A stretch of 64,000 nt of DNA, from assembly GCF_030272615.1 (NCBI RefSeq), contig NC_081413.1:164933080-164997079 (forward strand), in the 5' to 3' direction. Positions 22,657 to 35,038 of this stretch are shown piece after piece. The notes beneath the pieces were generated by a model. That model saw only the letters and a program-made list of their open reading frames with translations, made no database searches and was not told the DNA's origin. Position 1 is the first letter of the stretch. Each line of letters begins with the position of its first letter. The position numbers and the translations under genes are program-made. Origin of the DNA: Cryptomeria japonica (Eukaryota; Streptophyta; Pinopsida; Cupressales; Cupressaceae).

Positions 22657-22836
22657 CCCTAGGGGCAATGTCTATGCAGAGATCAAACTGCCCTGGCAAC
22701 AAGTTATTTTACATTTATTAATTAAATTAAAAATAAAAATGCAGTTGCATTTTAATTTTTAATTTAATTAATAAATGCAAAATAATTGTCTTGTCAAGTG
22801 CAATTTGATCTTTGCATAAACAATTCTGACCCAAGG
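22657..22836. mobile_element. Foldback (MITE-like) element of about 180 bp
   Basis: The two arms of about 75-80 nt are near-complementary. The left arm runs from CCCTAGGGG through TATGCAGAGATCAAAC to TTTATTAATTAAATTAAAAA; the right arm repeats this in reverse and ends near 22836. The centre is AATGCAGTTGCATT at about 22745. The R copy at 31700 reads straight through from CAACAAGGGG to CCAATGGTTAATAGG without this segment, which gives a natural empty site. The flanking GGGGA/GGGAG may be a short TSD. Confidence 0.75.
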
Positions 22837-23017
22837 GGAGAATCCAATGGTTAATAGGGTTAAATTTGTCTTTTTGAATCACTCTTTATTTTTATGTCAT
22901 TTTATTTGACATGTAAATTATTTAAATTTGATAGGAAATAAAATGTTTTATTGATATAATTTACATAAAATAATAAATTTAATACGATAAATTTTAAATT
23001 AAAGAGTTGAGATAGTA

Positions 23018-23145
<128 letters not shown>

Positions 23146-23420
23146 ATTGAGATTTGGCACTTGTATTTAGTTTGAAAATATTTTGTTTAGTTCTTGGATC
23201 CTCTAGTGGAATTAGGATTTGCCATTTTATAGACAACTATTTTAAATTTATTGAAAGGTTGTGAAGATAAGAAGTTTAAATGTGTTGACATGCATCATTA
23301 AAGATGTTTTTGCATCATCAACATGATAAATAAGAACAATGAAAGAACTTAACATATATATAAGGCTCAAAGTATAAAACTATAATGTGGGAAGAGTCTA
23401 TAAATTTTTTTATTATAACA

Positions 23421-24260
23421 ATGGGTAGTAGCTATGATTCACCTAACTTGGAAGAAACTATTAGAGTTTTTTTAAGTGAAGAGATTAGGACAAAATTTGC
23501 GGATGATTCCTCCAGTGATGCCCTTGTATTAAGGGTCGAGTCTAATGATATAGGGGGTTAGAAGAAAGGTTGTGGAGACAAAAAGTCTAAGAAGAAGGAA
23601 AATTCCAAGTCTCCTAGTAAGACTAAGGTGAAATGCTACAATTATGGGCAAGACAAGTCACACAAAGAGGGATTGCAAGTCCAAAAAGGATGATTCCTCT
23701 AATAGATCCTCTAATATTGATTAATATGATAGTGTTGTGTTTGCATCCACCAACATTACTTCTGATGATTTTTGGTTAATTGTCTCAGATGCATCATACC
23801 ACATGACTTGTCATAGGGACTGGTCATATTATTATAAGGATTGTGATGGACGACATGCTTACATTGGTGGAAAAAAATATCTTTGGATGGTTAGTCAAGG
23901 GAAGATGAAAGGGTTGGTCATGGATGGGGAGAGAGGATAGTATTTGATTCTTTACATATATACTAGGTTTGGCTATAAATTTGACTTATGTCTCTAAGAT
24001 TATTGACTCTTATGTGTGTTATATTTGATTAAAAAAAAGGGTGTAGGTTGCTTAGTTGAAATTTGGTGTTGTCTGAATATATGAGGTCGATACTCTATTT
24101 AGGCTAGAAGCATCAATGTTTTGTGCCTTTTTAAATGTTACTATACTTGAATTAGGTTTATTGTAGCATCATTGATTGGGTTATATTAGAGAAAAGGCCT
24201 CAATCATTACTAAGTAAGAATTTGGTGGAAGAATTTTAACATTATTAGATATAGGTTTGT
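23421..24260 (+). pseudogene. Ty1/copia gag-protease-preintegrase remnant
   Basis: From ATG 23421 the frame reads as a copia Gag C-terminus (NLEETIRVFLSEEIRTKF). A Lys-rich stretch and a damaged CCHC knuckle follow (KCYNYGQ..SH; the second Cys is Tyr and a base slip separates RDCKSKK). The copia protease region is next: DDFWLIVSDASYHMT at about 23767-23811, where families usually have a DSGAS-type active site. Pre-integrase traces follow (LEASMFCAFLNVTILELGL, then GYIREKAS, about 24100-24210). Several stops and frame changes are present. There is no LTR next to it, so it is a degraded internal fragment on the plus strand. Confidence 0.75.
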
Positions 24261-25508
24261 GTGTGAATTGTACGAGAATAATTATTTTAATTATGTAAAA
24301 TAAATATTTGTGGTTCATCCTAGGAGATGTGTTTAGCCACATTAAATATTTATTTGGTTCCACTTATAATGTCATATGCAATATTTGTTAGATATTTTAA
24401 GTGTGGATCAGACATAGGAAAAATATTTAATATCTAGGAAACTTAGCACCAAAAAGTAAAAGTGTGGTCAATGATTTTGTGTACTCGTAGTTTTAAGGTA
24501 CTTGGTTTTACCTTACCACTTGGTTGTATTTGTGCAAGATTGAATCAATAAAAGAAATAACATTCTTAGTGGTTGAGATCGACTAATTTTTGACTATTTG
24601 GCTAGTCTGTGGTTTTGGCTTGGATGTCATTGTATTGAGATTTTGTTTGAAGAGTGCATATGTGAAGCATGACATGGGATGCATGGATACATTCTTGGAG
24701 ACATGGAGGATGAGTTGGAGGAGCTTTTTGTTTAAGAAGTATTCATAAAGACTCTATAAATGCATTGTAATATTTTCATTATTAGATATATATTGAGTGT
24801 GATACTTTTAAAGGTTAGGTTTTTTCCTCTTGAGGGTATTATAAAGGTATGTCTTATTCTATCTTGTGACATCTCTTTGATCTTTACATATGGTTATTAT
24901 ATAAGCTTGCATACATGCTTTTCTCTCATGGGGTTATGCACAAAAAATTGCATGATCAACTTGTTTGTTTTCCTTAACAAGTGATATAGAGTCGTGGTTT
25001 TGTTTGTGGGGTGTGGGAGATCCAATTTTTGGTATATCTCTTTTAGGATAAAATCTAATGTAAAGTTGAAGCCATGACAATACTAGAGAAATTTTGAATA
25101 TTTCAAGATGTTGTGCAAGTTGTTATTTATAGATTTTGGGTTTACAAATTTTTGGTTATACTTTGCAGATCTAGGGTTTGAATATGAGTTGCAAAAAATG
25201 TCTTTTTTTCTTGGTCATCATCATGTGGGTTTTATAGAGGAATTTTCACACATACCTTTGTGGGACAAAATGAACCTCGCTATTGGATCTAGGAGGCTTG
25301 AGAAATTAAGATTGATATAAAATTTGGCTTATTTTGGTTGCTACAAAAAAATGCAAAATGTTTAGCCTACCCTCTTATTATCGCATGACTATACAATTCC
25401 TCTATAAAGAAAAAATAATTCTTGTAATCTAAAAAAACTAATCAACATTTTTTTATTAAAATGTGATCTAGGAGTCCATAGACCCCTTGTACCAATAATG
25501 TGTACCAA
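24261..25508 (+). other. Probably further decayed copia DNA; otherwise unassigned
   Basis: A short stretch near 24690-24740 reads LGDMEDELEELFV, reminiscent of the copia reverse-transcriptase motif FLHGDLEEEIYM. It is the only hint. The rest up to 25508 has no motif I can support. Confidence 0.35.
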
Positions 25509-26976
25509 TAATGTGTATCAATTTCCAATGTCTTGTCAAACCATGGAAATTTGTAGTTAATGTAACCTCTATTCTATTCACAAAATTATTGGTTTAAACT
25601 ACTTTGATGGAATCAATAATTTCATTCACTTTTGGTTTCTCTTTTATTAAGAAAAAAAATCTTTCTAATAGAAATCACATGAACAAACCATAATTTTGTC
25701 AAGTTTATTCTTTATTATTCTACATTGATTTTGGGATCCTTTCTTGTTCCATATTTTCTTTCCACCTTCCTCTAGATCCTTGCACCATTCCTCCTCCTCA
25801 CCTCAACACTCATATGCACAATTATCTTTATGTTTTTGTTGACTCCCTTGCACACCCTCTAGAAGTCTTTTTCACTTCCAAGATTCTTAGTTTATCTTAT
25901 TTTACTAGTCTTCTCCATGCATCTTCCATTGCATCACTCTTCATTCTCAAATCAGCAATGTATTTGAATTTTACTCTATTAGCTTGTGCCCTCCTTTATT
26001 CCCATTCATTTTTTTATTCAACTATGCAAACTTTTTATTTATTTATTCTCTCCTTTCTTTCAAAACCCACTCATTTTCAATGCCTTCGATATTTGTTTCC
26101 TCTGTATCAACTCTATGTTGTGCCCACTATGAAGGGCTATTTATGACTCTTCTACACTCCATGCCTCTATCAACTTACCATTTCACTCTATTGTGCCTAT
26201 GAATACTCTTACATTTGCTTCTTTCTATCTTATCTTCAATTTATGCTCACAATTTATTATTCAATTTCTATGATTATTCTCTTCTTTTCTATTTTGTGTT
26301 GCCTTCAACTACAACCTTCCATTCAATTGTTTATTTTGCACACTTTTTTCTATGCACAGTCCTCTCTTTCTAAAAAATGGCACCTCTTTTCTTACTGTCT
26401 TCTGGCTATTCCAGACACTTTACTTGCATCTTCTTATTTATTCACACTCAATTTTTGGTGGTATCATTGCACAACATAAAATGTGCTCTTTATTCTTACT
26501 TCCTATGCCAAAACCTATTCTCTTTCCCACACTCTTTTACCATCCAAGCTCTCTATTTTTCTTTATTTATCTTGTGGAAAAGTCCCTTTCTATTCTAACA
26601 CAACTTCCTCTTCACTCCTCTTGTGCACCTTTTCCTACTTGGGTGCTCCATGTTCCTCTTTCCAATCTACGATTTTAAATCTACAATTCCTTCTTTTTTT
26701 GCAATGCATGGCCCCAATCTTCCACTTTCTATTAATTCCCACACATTTTCTTTTGTCTCCATTTGTTTCAATTTGCAAAATTGTTAAAATAAAACTCTTC
26801 AATTTCAGTGTGCCCCTTGGTCTTCTTCATTCACTTTGTCAAGTCCTTTCAAAATAAATTATATTTTTCATTATTTATCTTAATGATCAATCAACTTTTT
26901 TAGTTTTGGAATGATTATGGTTGAACTTCATCTCCTCCGCAAGATTCTCCTTTTGGTGTTGGATCCGCCTACATCA
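25509..26976 (-). repeat. 3' LTR of the minus-strand element, with an extra block of about 0.8 kb
   Basis: It pairs with 28718-29483: CTTGTCAAACCATGGAAATT, TTCACAAAATTATTGG, CCTATTCTCTTTCCCAC and TGGTTGAACTT are all shared in order. It is longer because about 25640-26400 (CT-rich on the plus strand) has no counterpart in the other LTR, through either insertion here or deletion there. Confidence 0.7.
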
Positions 26977-28700
26977 GACACGATAAATTTTTTATGAGCA
27001 TAGGCTCACAAAACAAAGATGAGTAGTAGACCTACTCTTCCAAGTTGCAAAAAAATTGCAGCATGCTCCCATGCTGAAACCGGTACTTGCAAGTTATTTC
27101 TTTTTCATCCTTCCAACATCTCATTGGAGCATTTTCCTTATTTCTCCAACAATTTGGTTCTTTACACCTCTTTCTCTATGTGGAATCGGTTCCACCATAG
27201 CTCGATCACCTCCACCAAATACTCTCAATATTTTTCTCCTATTTCATGGGCTTTGACCCACCACAAACTGAGCACATCCACCAAGTTTCACATGTAGCAT
27301 ACTCTATTGCTTCGACTTACAAACATACAATATCTCCACACCAATCTGCAACTACAAAATGTATTCCTTCCTTGCATTCATTTGCACTAACTCCTTATTC
27401 AATATCTTCTACATGCAAATCCACATCAACTTTCTCATCATAAAATTCAAAAAAATCAAAAGTTACCTCTTCATTATTTGCTTGTCCAACATCTTCATTT
27501 TTCCTTGTCATGGCTACAACTCATTCCTCGTCTTCAAGGTTTGCACCTTCATTCAGTCTCTCAGTCACTACTGCAAATCTCATTTTTGCTTCCCTCTTTC
27601 ATGTGTTCACAAAGACATGTTTCAACCGTGAACTCTTCTGTCTTCTCTTTTATCCTCTTGTATGAGAACCTCTTCTTCATCTTTTTTTTTTGTGCAACCG
27701 ATTCCTTCTTCTCCATCAACCTTTCAACTTCAACATCCAATTTAAATATTATATTCTCCTCATCTCTTCAACAAGGTTTCATCCTTGTCTTTCTCAAATT
27801 CATCACCAAACTTAGGACCATTACCATCCTTGAATTTGGTCTGTAAACACTCTTCATCTTCTTTACATAACTCACTTTCATTCACATGTTATCGCTATAA
27901 CCTATGCCTCATTATCTTTCCCACTTGTGTGGGTTACCTCCACATTCTTATGTCTCCATTCAACCCCTACCAAAGTGTTGCAACACACTTCTCGACTTTT
28001 CTTTTGGTTAGATCCTCTTTCAGGAGAATATTCTTCTTATTGATTCTCTCTACCTCACAAGAGATATTTGCTTCTTCACACTCATTCAAATCCTCATCTC
28101 TTTCTTCAAAATTGAACTATGTCGTCTTGGTGTTCCTTTCAACTTCACACTTCTCATTTATTGTCCTACCACCTACACATGGTTCCTTTACATACATTTT
28201 CTCATCAATTTCAACTCCTTTGTTTTTCCCACCCGCAAGTAAATCCATCCTTGCTTCTACTTTCTTTAATTCTTTTCAAAGCCTCTCCAATTCTTCATAA
28301 AACCTTTTGTTTTCCAGTTCTTCCTAGTACTCTTCCCAAAATGGGATTATCACAAGTCTCTTCATGACCTAGCTCATCCTCCTCTTTGAACTCATTTTTT
28401 CTTTAGAGACTCTCACATCCTTTTGTAAACAAACTTTCTTTCATAATCTCATTCAAATATTTTGTGTCTCCTTCTCTACCCTCTACAGTCACAAGTCCTC
28501 CCTACGATAAATCCCACTAGGACTCAATATCTTTGTAGTTACGAGTCTCCTCTCACCTGTAACAAACTCTTTCAAAACTCAAATCCTCTATAGTTATAGA
28601 ATCCCCTTCTACAACAAACTCTTTCTAGGGTTTTCTTGAGACACTTTCAAGCTTCCTCTAACCCCAAGTCCTGGTGGATCCTCTCCACTCTCAAGATCTT
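26977..28700 (-). pseudogene. Gag-like coiled-coil remnant inside the minus-strand element
   Basis: The plus strand is CT-rich. The minus strand gives Glu/Lys-rich peptides with heptad character and several stops, e.g. ELERL..ELKKVEARMDLL, then ISCEVERINKKNILLKEDL (about 28020-28260). Coiled coils of this kind are frequent in copia Gag proteins. No zinc knuckle, protease or reverse transcriptase was found. Long plus-strand frames here reflect only the skewed base composition. Confidence 0.45.
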
Positions 28701-28715
28701 GTGGCTCTAATACCA
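28701..28715 (-). other. Primer binding site (initiator tRNA-Met type)
   Basis: The minus strand reads TGGTATTAGAGCCAC, two bases inside the 5' LTR end. It differs at one position from the common TGGTATCAGAGCC site. Confidence 0.75.
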
Positions 28716-28717
28716 AA

Positions 28718-29483
28718 TAATGCAGATCAATTTATAACGTCTTGTCAAACCATGGAAATTTAGAGCTAACCTAATCTCTATTTTATTCACAAAATTATTG
28801 GTCTTCTAGCTATTCCACAAACTTTAGTACCAAAATCTCCTTATTTTTTCACACTCAATTTATGGTGGTATCCTTGTACAACATAAAACATGCTTCCTAT
28901 TTTTACTTCCTAGGCCAAGACCTATTCTCTTTCCCACGCGCTTTTTCCATCCAAACGCTCTATTTTTATTTTTTGTCTTGCATAGTAGTCTCTCTCTATT
29001 CTAAACTAGCTTCCTTTGTGCTTCCTCTTCACTCCTCCCATGCACCTTTTCCTACTTGGTTGCCCCTTGTTCCTCTTTCCGATTAGCGGTTTAAAATCTA
29101 CAATTTTGTTTGCAAAATCTGGCCCTTAATATTCCTCTTTCTTTTAGTTCCCACACATTTTCTTTGTCTCCATTTGTTTCAATCTGCAAATTGTTAAAAT
29201 AAAACTCTTCAATTTCAATGTGCCTCTTGGTCTTCTTCATTCACGACTTCCTTCAATTTTCGTTCTTTTTCGAGACTGCATAGTTGTCGCCCCTTTTCAA
29301 ATTCCATTTACTCTAGTTTAGTTCCCAAAGATTTGGCACTTTGTCTTCCTCCTTTCAAAATAAACTGTATTTTCTTATTATTTATCTAGAAGATCTATCA
29401 ACTTGGTCGGTTTTAGAATGATTGTGGTTGAACTTTGTCTCTTCTGCAAGATTTTCCTTCTAGTGTTTGATGCTCCTACGTCA
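28718..29483 (-). repeat. 5' LTR of the minus-strand element
   Basis: This 766-bp direct repeat of 25509-26976 lacks the CT-rich middle block. It starts TGACGTAGG on the minus strand and ends just before the primer site. Confidence 0.7.
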
Positions 29484-29587
29484 ACCAACCTATGCCATCC
29501 ATGTGACTATGTCATACGAGCATGTCAAGCCTATTATCCATTGAGTGCTAGGGTGGTAGGGGCTTAGTTCCTTAGGATTCATTTGTT

Positions 29588-30560
29588 TGTTGGAAATAAA
29601 TGATCTAGACATATTAGACAAGAATATGTGTTTCAATTATTAGGGTTGATTTTTCAAATTTAAGGCCAAACAATTATGGTAATCTTTTGTGTCTACTCCA
29701 AAGCAATTTTTTTTATAGTGTAATGTACAAGGTAAAGTTTGGAGTTAATTTGTTTATTTTTTATATTTTTGTTGTTACCAAGTTCAATTAAAAAATTATT
29801 TTATTTTGGGAAAATGATGTTCTACATTTCGTCTCATTCATTTCAATTTATTATGGAAGTCGTTATCAATATTCATTTAAGATGGTGTAGGTCTTGATAA
29901 TTCATAAATTTTAAATTCGAACATTTGAAAGAGCAACAACTAATTTTAGAAATATAGACCAATAAGAACTCATATTCACCATCACGTCATGCGTACAACA
30001 TTTAAGAAATTGTTGCAACTACACAATCTTTTCTCTTGTTAACACTACAGGTATATAGAAAAAGGTACATATATATATCTTTACAAATAAGAAGATTGTC
30101 TACATATAATATTATCTCAAATTTTTACACCTTAATGTACAATAGATATAACATAACTTTTTATAATTACATAAAAATGAGAAATATATATTATATATAT
30201 ATAGAAATTATTGTTTTTATTAGAGTTTTTTAATCTTTTTCATATTGATTTTTGTAATCTATTGGTATTGGGAGACGAATCTAAGTTCATATTTTTTTCA
30301 CTAAGAGTCTAGGACACAATCTTTATCTCGTCTCTTTTTGTGTTTAAGATCTTACATTCAATAAAACTTGATCTATGGTGAACTCATTTGAAATCATTCA
30401 AGTTTGGAAACTAAAAACATAGTATCTAAAAAAAATTAACTTTTATAAATACTTATTATAAAAATTTAAAAACCGACATGTCAAATCCCATCATTGCACT
30501 TGCTTGTGATCAATAGTCGCTATATTGATTTGAGCTATAGTTTGATGCATAATTTATTTG
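29588..30560. repeat. Repeat R, copy 2
   Basis: It starts GTTGGAAATAAATGATCTAGAC and follows copy 1 closely, including the segment across the LINE target site (TTTAAGAAATTGTTGCAACTACAC at 30001). It ends at GAGCTATAGTTTGATG, where copy 3 begins, so copies 2 and 3 are tandem with a period of about 985 bp. Confidence 0.75.
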
Positions 30561-32120
30561 TGAATATTTTGTTTGTTGGCAATAGATGATTTAGATGTAA
30601 TAGACAAGAATATATGTTTAAATTATTGGAGTTAATTTATTAAAATTTAAGGCTGAACAATTACGGTTTCTTTTGTGTTGGTTAATAAGTTGTGTCTACT
30701 CCAAATTTATGAGTGACATATTTTCTTTATTGTAATGTACCAAGTAAATTTTGGAGTTTATTTATTTATTTATATTTTTGTTCTCACCAAGTTTGATTAA
30801 AAATTACCATTTTAGGAAAATGATGCTCTTCAGTTCATCTCATTCATTTCAATTAGTATGGAAGTCGTTGTCAATTTTCATTTAAGATGGTGCGGGTGTT
30901 GACAATCCACAAAGACTAACATTTGAGAGAGAAACAACTAATTTCATAAATATAGACCATTAAGAACTCATATTCACCATCATCTCATGTGTACAACATT
31001 TAATAAATTGACGCAACTACACAATCTTTTCTCGTTAACATGTATATATAAAAAAGGTACATATGTATCTTTAAAAATAAGAAGATTGTCTACATTTAAT
31101 ATCATCTCAATTTTTTAACCATAATAAAATAAATATAATACTTTTATAATTACATAAAAAGTAAAAAATATATACGTAAAAATTATTATTTTTATTTGAA
31201 TTTTTTAATCATTTTCAGATTTATTTTTGTAATCTATTTGTATTCTGAATGTAATTGCTCTTTGATGAACTCATTTGAAATTATTCAATTTTAAAAACTA
31301 AAAATCTATTACCTAAAAAATTTAATTTATATAAATACTTATCATAAAAAAGAAAAAAGAAAAAATGACATGCTAAATCCCATCATTGCACTCACTTGTG
31401 ATGGATAGTCACTAAATTGATTTGAGCTATAGTTTAATGTTGACGAACTTTAATAACATTGAAATATTGTTTAAAGAAAAATCCTCCTAAGCCCCATCAT
31501 ATCTTAACCCTATCCTATCCCAGGTATCTTAGAACGTTCTTTTTTTTAATTGATCAAAACTTATTACAAGAAAATAATGAAGTTCAAAGAGAACTCCAAT
31601 AAAAGAAGAAAATTAATAAAAAATTACATAAAAAATCACATATCAACAACTTTGGTATATGTGTGGAGCATCTATCGTAGGATGTACTTTTAAAAGTGTG
31701 AACTTCAACAAGGGGGGACCCAATGGTTAATAGGATTAAATTTGTCTTTAGATCACTTTTTATTTTTATGCCATTTTATTTAATTTCGATAGGAAAAAGA
31801 TTATTAATATAATTTACATAAAATAATAAATTTAATATAAATAATAAATTTTAAATTGAAGAGTTGAGATAGTAATTGATATGTAAATATTTTTTTTTAA
31901 TAATAAAGAAGGATTGAGATTTGGTATTTGTGTTTAGTTTGAAAATATTTTGTCGAGTTCTTGAATCTAATGAAATTAGAGTTTGTCATTTTATAGAAAG
32001 CTATCAATTTTAAATTTACTGGAAGGTTGTGAAGATAAGAAGTTCAAAATGTGTTAACATGGATCACTAAAAATGTCTTTGCATCAATAACATGCTAAAT
32101 AAAAGCAACAAAATAGCATA
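30561..32120. repeat. Repeat R, copy 3 (most complete)
   Basis: It runs from TGTGAATATTTTGTTTGTTGG through the shared segments to GCTAAATAAAAGCAACAAAA. It contains a 140-bp LINE-tail insertion (31533-31672) and none of the insertions seen in copy 1, so it serves as the reference for R. No protein-coding or terminal-repeat signature reveals its class. Confidence 0.7.
31533..31672 (-). mobile_element. Short 5'-truncated LINE tail inserted in R
   Basis: Copy 1 of R reads directly across this place (CCTTAGGATATACTTT). Here 140 extra bases start with TTCTTTTTTTTAATTGATCAAAACTT, i.e. on the minus strand a tail of the AAGTTTTGATCAATTAAAAAAAA type common to plant LINEs. The flanks TATCTTAG (31525-31532) and TATCGTAG (31673-31680) look like an 8-bp TSD with one mismatch. 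Confidence 0.55.
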
Positions 32121-33112
32121 ACTTTTACACACACACATATGTATAAGCATATGTATATATGTATATGTATACACGTGTATATGTATGCATGTATACATAT
32201 ATGTATATGTACACACACACCTGCACACACACACATGGGCAAAAGTACAATATTGTGTCACATTTCAGGTCAATTTATCAACAAAAGCGAATTTAAGTTT
32301 TTCTAACTAAAAAATAATTTTAGTCAAACATATGGTTTATATAGATTCATTATAGATAAGTTATATATGGACCACAATTTTTCCAATTGGAAATGTCTAC
32401 TAAATGTATATTTTATATCAATTTTGGGTCTAATTACCATTTTTTTAATTTTTAAAATCGATGTTTCAACAACTCCTACTCTTATTAATAATTTTTTTTT
32501 TAAATGTAAAAATACCCTTTTATAGATCTACAAATGAATATTCCAAAAAATATATTTTTTAACATTTTAATTATTTTTAATAGTTAACATTTTATTTTTA
32601 TTGAAAGTAGGTCATCAACACTTAAATATAAGATTGATTATCTTGACAAGAAAAATTTTTATTTAAAACTTTTGAAAAAAATATGATGCACTAGAGAAAA
32701 GAATCTATGTCAAGATGATATAATTCTTTTCTAAATTGGATAAATAATGAATAAAAAAGGTGGCAACAAATGAAAAGAGTTATATTTCAGTAGACACAAC
32801 TTTCAAATTTATTGAAAAATATATATTTATAAAAACAGTAAAAAAATTTCCATGCACTAAAGTTTCAAGTTATCAATATACACAAAAAAGATGAAGAAAA
32901 AAAGGTAAAAATTATTAAACAAAGTGTGGCGGCTTGTGTAACTTCAATTCCAACATTTTATTAGCAACTAAATTATAGTGTTTACTTTATACTAAATTAT
33001 TGTGTTTACTTTATATGTATGTATGTACTAGCACCCCTAGATGCATGTCTATTTATGTACGTGCGCGCATGCACACACACACACAAAAAAAAGAAAAAAG
33101 AAAAAAAAGACC
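32121..33112. other. AT-rich spacer with CA/TA microsatellite
   Basis: Positions 32128-32240 alternate CA, TA and TG runs. The remainder is AT-rich with no recognised feature. It separates two direct copies of the R 3' part (31715-32120 and 33113-33545). Confidence 0.6.
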
Positions 33113-33545
33113 TAATGATTAATAGGGTTAAATTTGTCTTTTTAAATCACTCTTTATTTTTATGCCATTTTATTTGACATGTAAATTATTTAAATGATAG
33201 GAAATAAAATGTTTTATTGGTATACTATACATAAAATAATAAATTTAATATAAGTAATCAATTTTAAATTAAAGAGTTGAGATAGTAATTGATATATAAA
33301 TACTTTTTTTTCAATAATAAAGAAGGATTGAGATTTGGTATTTGTGTTTAGTTTGAAAATATTTTGTCGAGTTCTTGGATCCTCTAATGAAATTAGAGTT
33401 TGTCATTTAGTAGAAAGCTACCAATTTTAAATTTATTGGAAGGTTGTGAAGATAAGAAGTTCAAAATGTGTTGACATGCATCACTAAAGATGTCTTTGCA
33501 TCATCAACATGCTAAATAAGAGCAACAAAATACCATAACTTATTT
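33113..33545. repeat. Repeat R, copy 4 (3' part only)
   Basis: It is nearly identical in order to 31714-32120 (GGTTAAATTTGTCTTTT, TTGAGATTTGGTATTTGTG, GATAAGAAGTTCAAAATGTG) and is followed by a CA/TG microsatellite. Confidence 0.75.
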
Positions 33546-33549
33546 ATGT

Positions 33550-33652
33550 ATATATACACACACACATATACACATGCATGTGTGTATACACACCCACACA
33601 TACATATACATATATGTATACATATGTACATATATGCATATTTATGTATGTC

Positions 33653-33694
<42 letters not shown>

Positions 33695-33749
33695 ACACAC
33701 ACACACACACACATATATATATACAAATACATGTACATATATATGTGTG
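33550..33749. repeat. Compound CA/TA/TG microsatellite with a palindromic core
   Basis: About 17 TG units (33658-33692) switch at GTGCAC into about 10 CA units (to 33712), so the core can fold into a long hairpin. It ends exactly where the Tat-like LTR starts (33750). Confidence 0.9.
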
Positions 33750-34955
33750 TGTAGACGTCTAATATTAATTAAATTATTATTTAATTAATTTAAGTCTTTC
33801 CACATAATTAATTTATTTAATTGTATTGATCTCCTTCCTCTTAAGATTAATTAAATCAAATTTAAATAATATTATTACTATAATCTTATAGTTAATTTAT
33901 TAAAAATTAATTATTCCCGATTCTTCTAAAGTCATTTCAACCAAATCTCCATTAGTTAATTAAATTTAACTAAGCTAAATCATGTGATCCCTATCATCTA
34001 GCATAATTAATCACTCTCTAATCATGCTTATCATTTTCCTCAATTTTATATTCCTCCACTCATTCTCTCCTCATGTCACATCCTCCTAACTTTCCCACTT
34101 GCATTCTAATTCATCATCAAGCCACCTTATCAGTATCCTTAATCTCTTGCACATTCCTAATCACCTTGATTAGGGATGAGTCAACTCCTTGCCATAAATG
34201 GCCTTTTTCATCTCACCCTCCAAACCTTAAATGCACCAACTTTTGCCTCTTCTAAGGAATACCAAATCCTTGCACATTATCATGCCTCCTCTTCCCAAGT
34301 AATTTTTAATCCCTTTCTCCATTTAGTCTTTCCACACAATCTTCTATTTTGGAATTTTTAATTCCTCCTCCCTTCCCCAAGGAATTTTATATTCCTTTTT
34401 GTCTTCCCAGTGTACTTGGGGAACTCTCCCCATGTACTTGTGGGATGTGGAGACAAGAAATGCCTTTATGACATATCTCTTGTATCCCACACCTTGTCCT
34501 CTCAATCCTCTCCCATTTTCTTTCAATCCTAGCCCTCTATTTCAAATCAATCTTGACCCTCCATTTTAGCCTCCTCCAATCTATAAATTGGAGTCTCCTC
34601 TCCTTACAAATCATTCAACTTCCATGCAATCTTATGTTGTTCATTTGAGTTTTGCAATCCATCTATTGTACCCTCATAATGCCCAATTGTTGCCTCATAC
34701 AGTTCATATTGATCATGTACATCCACAATTTGAATCAATCATATCTTGTTGTGTAGTGGATAGCAATCCACATATCCCCCTTTAAAAGAGAAAATCAAAT
34801 CAAGTGGAGCAACAATGCATTTCCACTTCATCAAGCTCAATTAGAGGAAGAGTAGAAACTAAGGTATAATGGTTATTAGTTTCATTTGAATGCTCTGTAT
34901 GTGTTTCATGTGTGATTTATTCTATTAAACATTAACTTACATTTTCCCCTCTTTA
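33750..34955 (+). repeat. 5' LTR of a decayed Tat-like Ty3/gypsy element
   Basis: It begins TGTAGACGTCTAATATT; the LTR of the intact-frame Tat element at 46320 begins TGTAGACGTATAAAAA. Both continue with TTAATTAAAT-rich sequence. A TATA-like CTATAAATTGG lies at about 34581-34591, matching CTATAAATAG at 47248 in the other LTR. The end is placed just before a primer-site-like TGGCACGCTCGATGGGACC at 34959 and is uncertain by about 10 bp. Confidence 0.7.
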
Positions 34956-34958
34956 TTT

Positions 34959-34980
34959 TGGCACGCTCGATGGGACCCCA
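34959..34980 (+). other. Putative primer binding site of the decayed Tat-like element
   Basis: TGGCACGCTCGATGGGACCC sits in the right place after the LTR and begins TGG, as complements of a tRNA CCA end do. It is a different tRNA type from the Lys-type site of Tat-1. I cannot name the tRNA with confidence. Confidence 0.5.
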
Positions 34981-35038
34981 AGTCCCTTGAAATTTCACAT
35001 TTTTGTGTGCTTTTGTAGAATTTTTTCATAGGTTGCGG

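Larger units (their letters stand above)
25509..29483 (-). mobile_element. Minus-strand LTR retrotransposon with degraded gag-like interior
   Basis: Two direct repeats (25509-26976 and 28718-29483) flank an interior of about 1.74 kb. On the minus strand both begin TGATGTAGG or TGACGTAGG, and a Met-tRNA primer site lies inside the right one, so transcription would run right to left. ACCAA occurs on both outer sides (25504-25508 and 29484-29488), a candidate 5-bp TSD. The 3' end of each LTR is uncertain by about 10 bp and would be non-canonical with this TSD. The interior has no polymerase domain, so the element looks non-autonomous or gutted. Confidence 0.7.

Noticed and set aside
25814-28367. 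Many long plus-strand frames rich in Ser, Phe and Leu
   Set aside because: They follow from CT-rich composition in all three frames; the minus strand carries gag-like coiled-coil traces instead.
33512-33788. Cys/Val and His/Thr-rich frames on both strands
   Set aside because: They are translations of TG/CA microsatellites.
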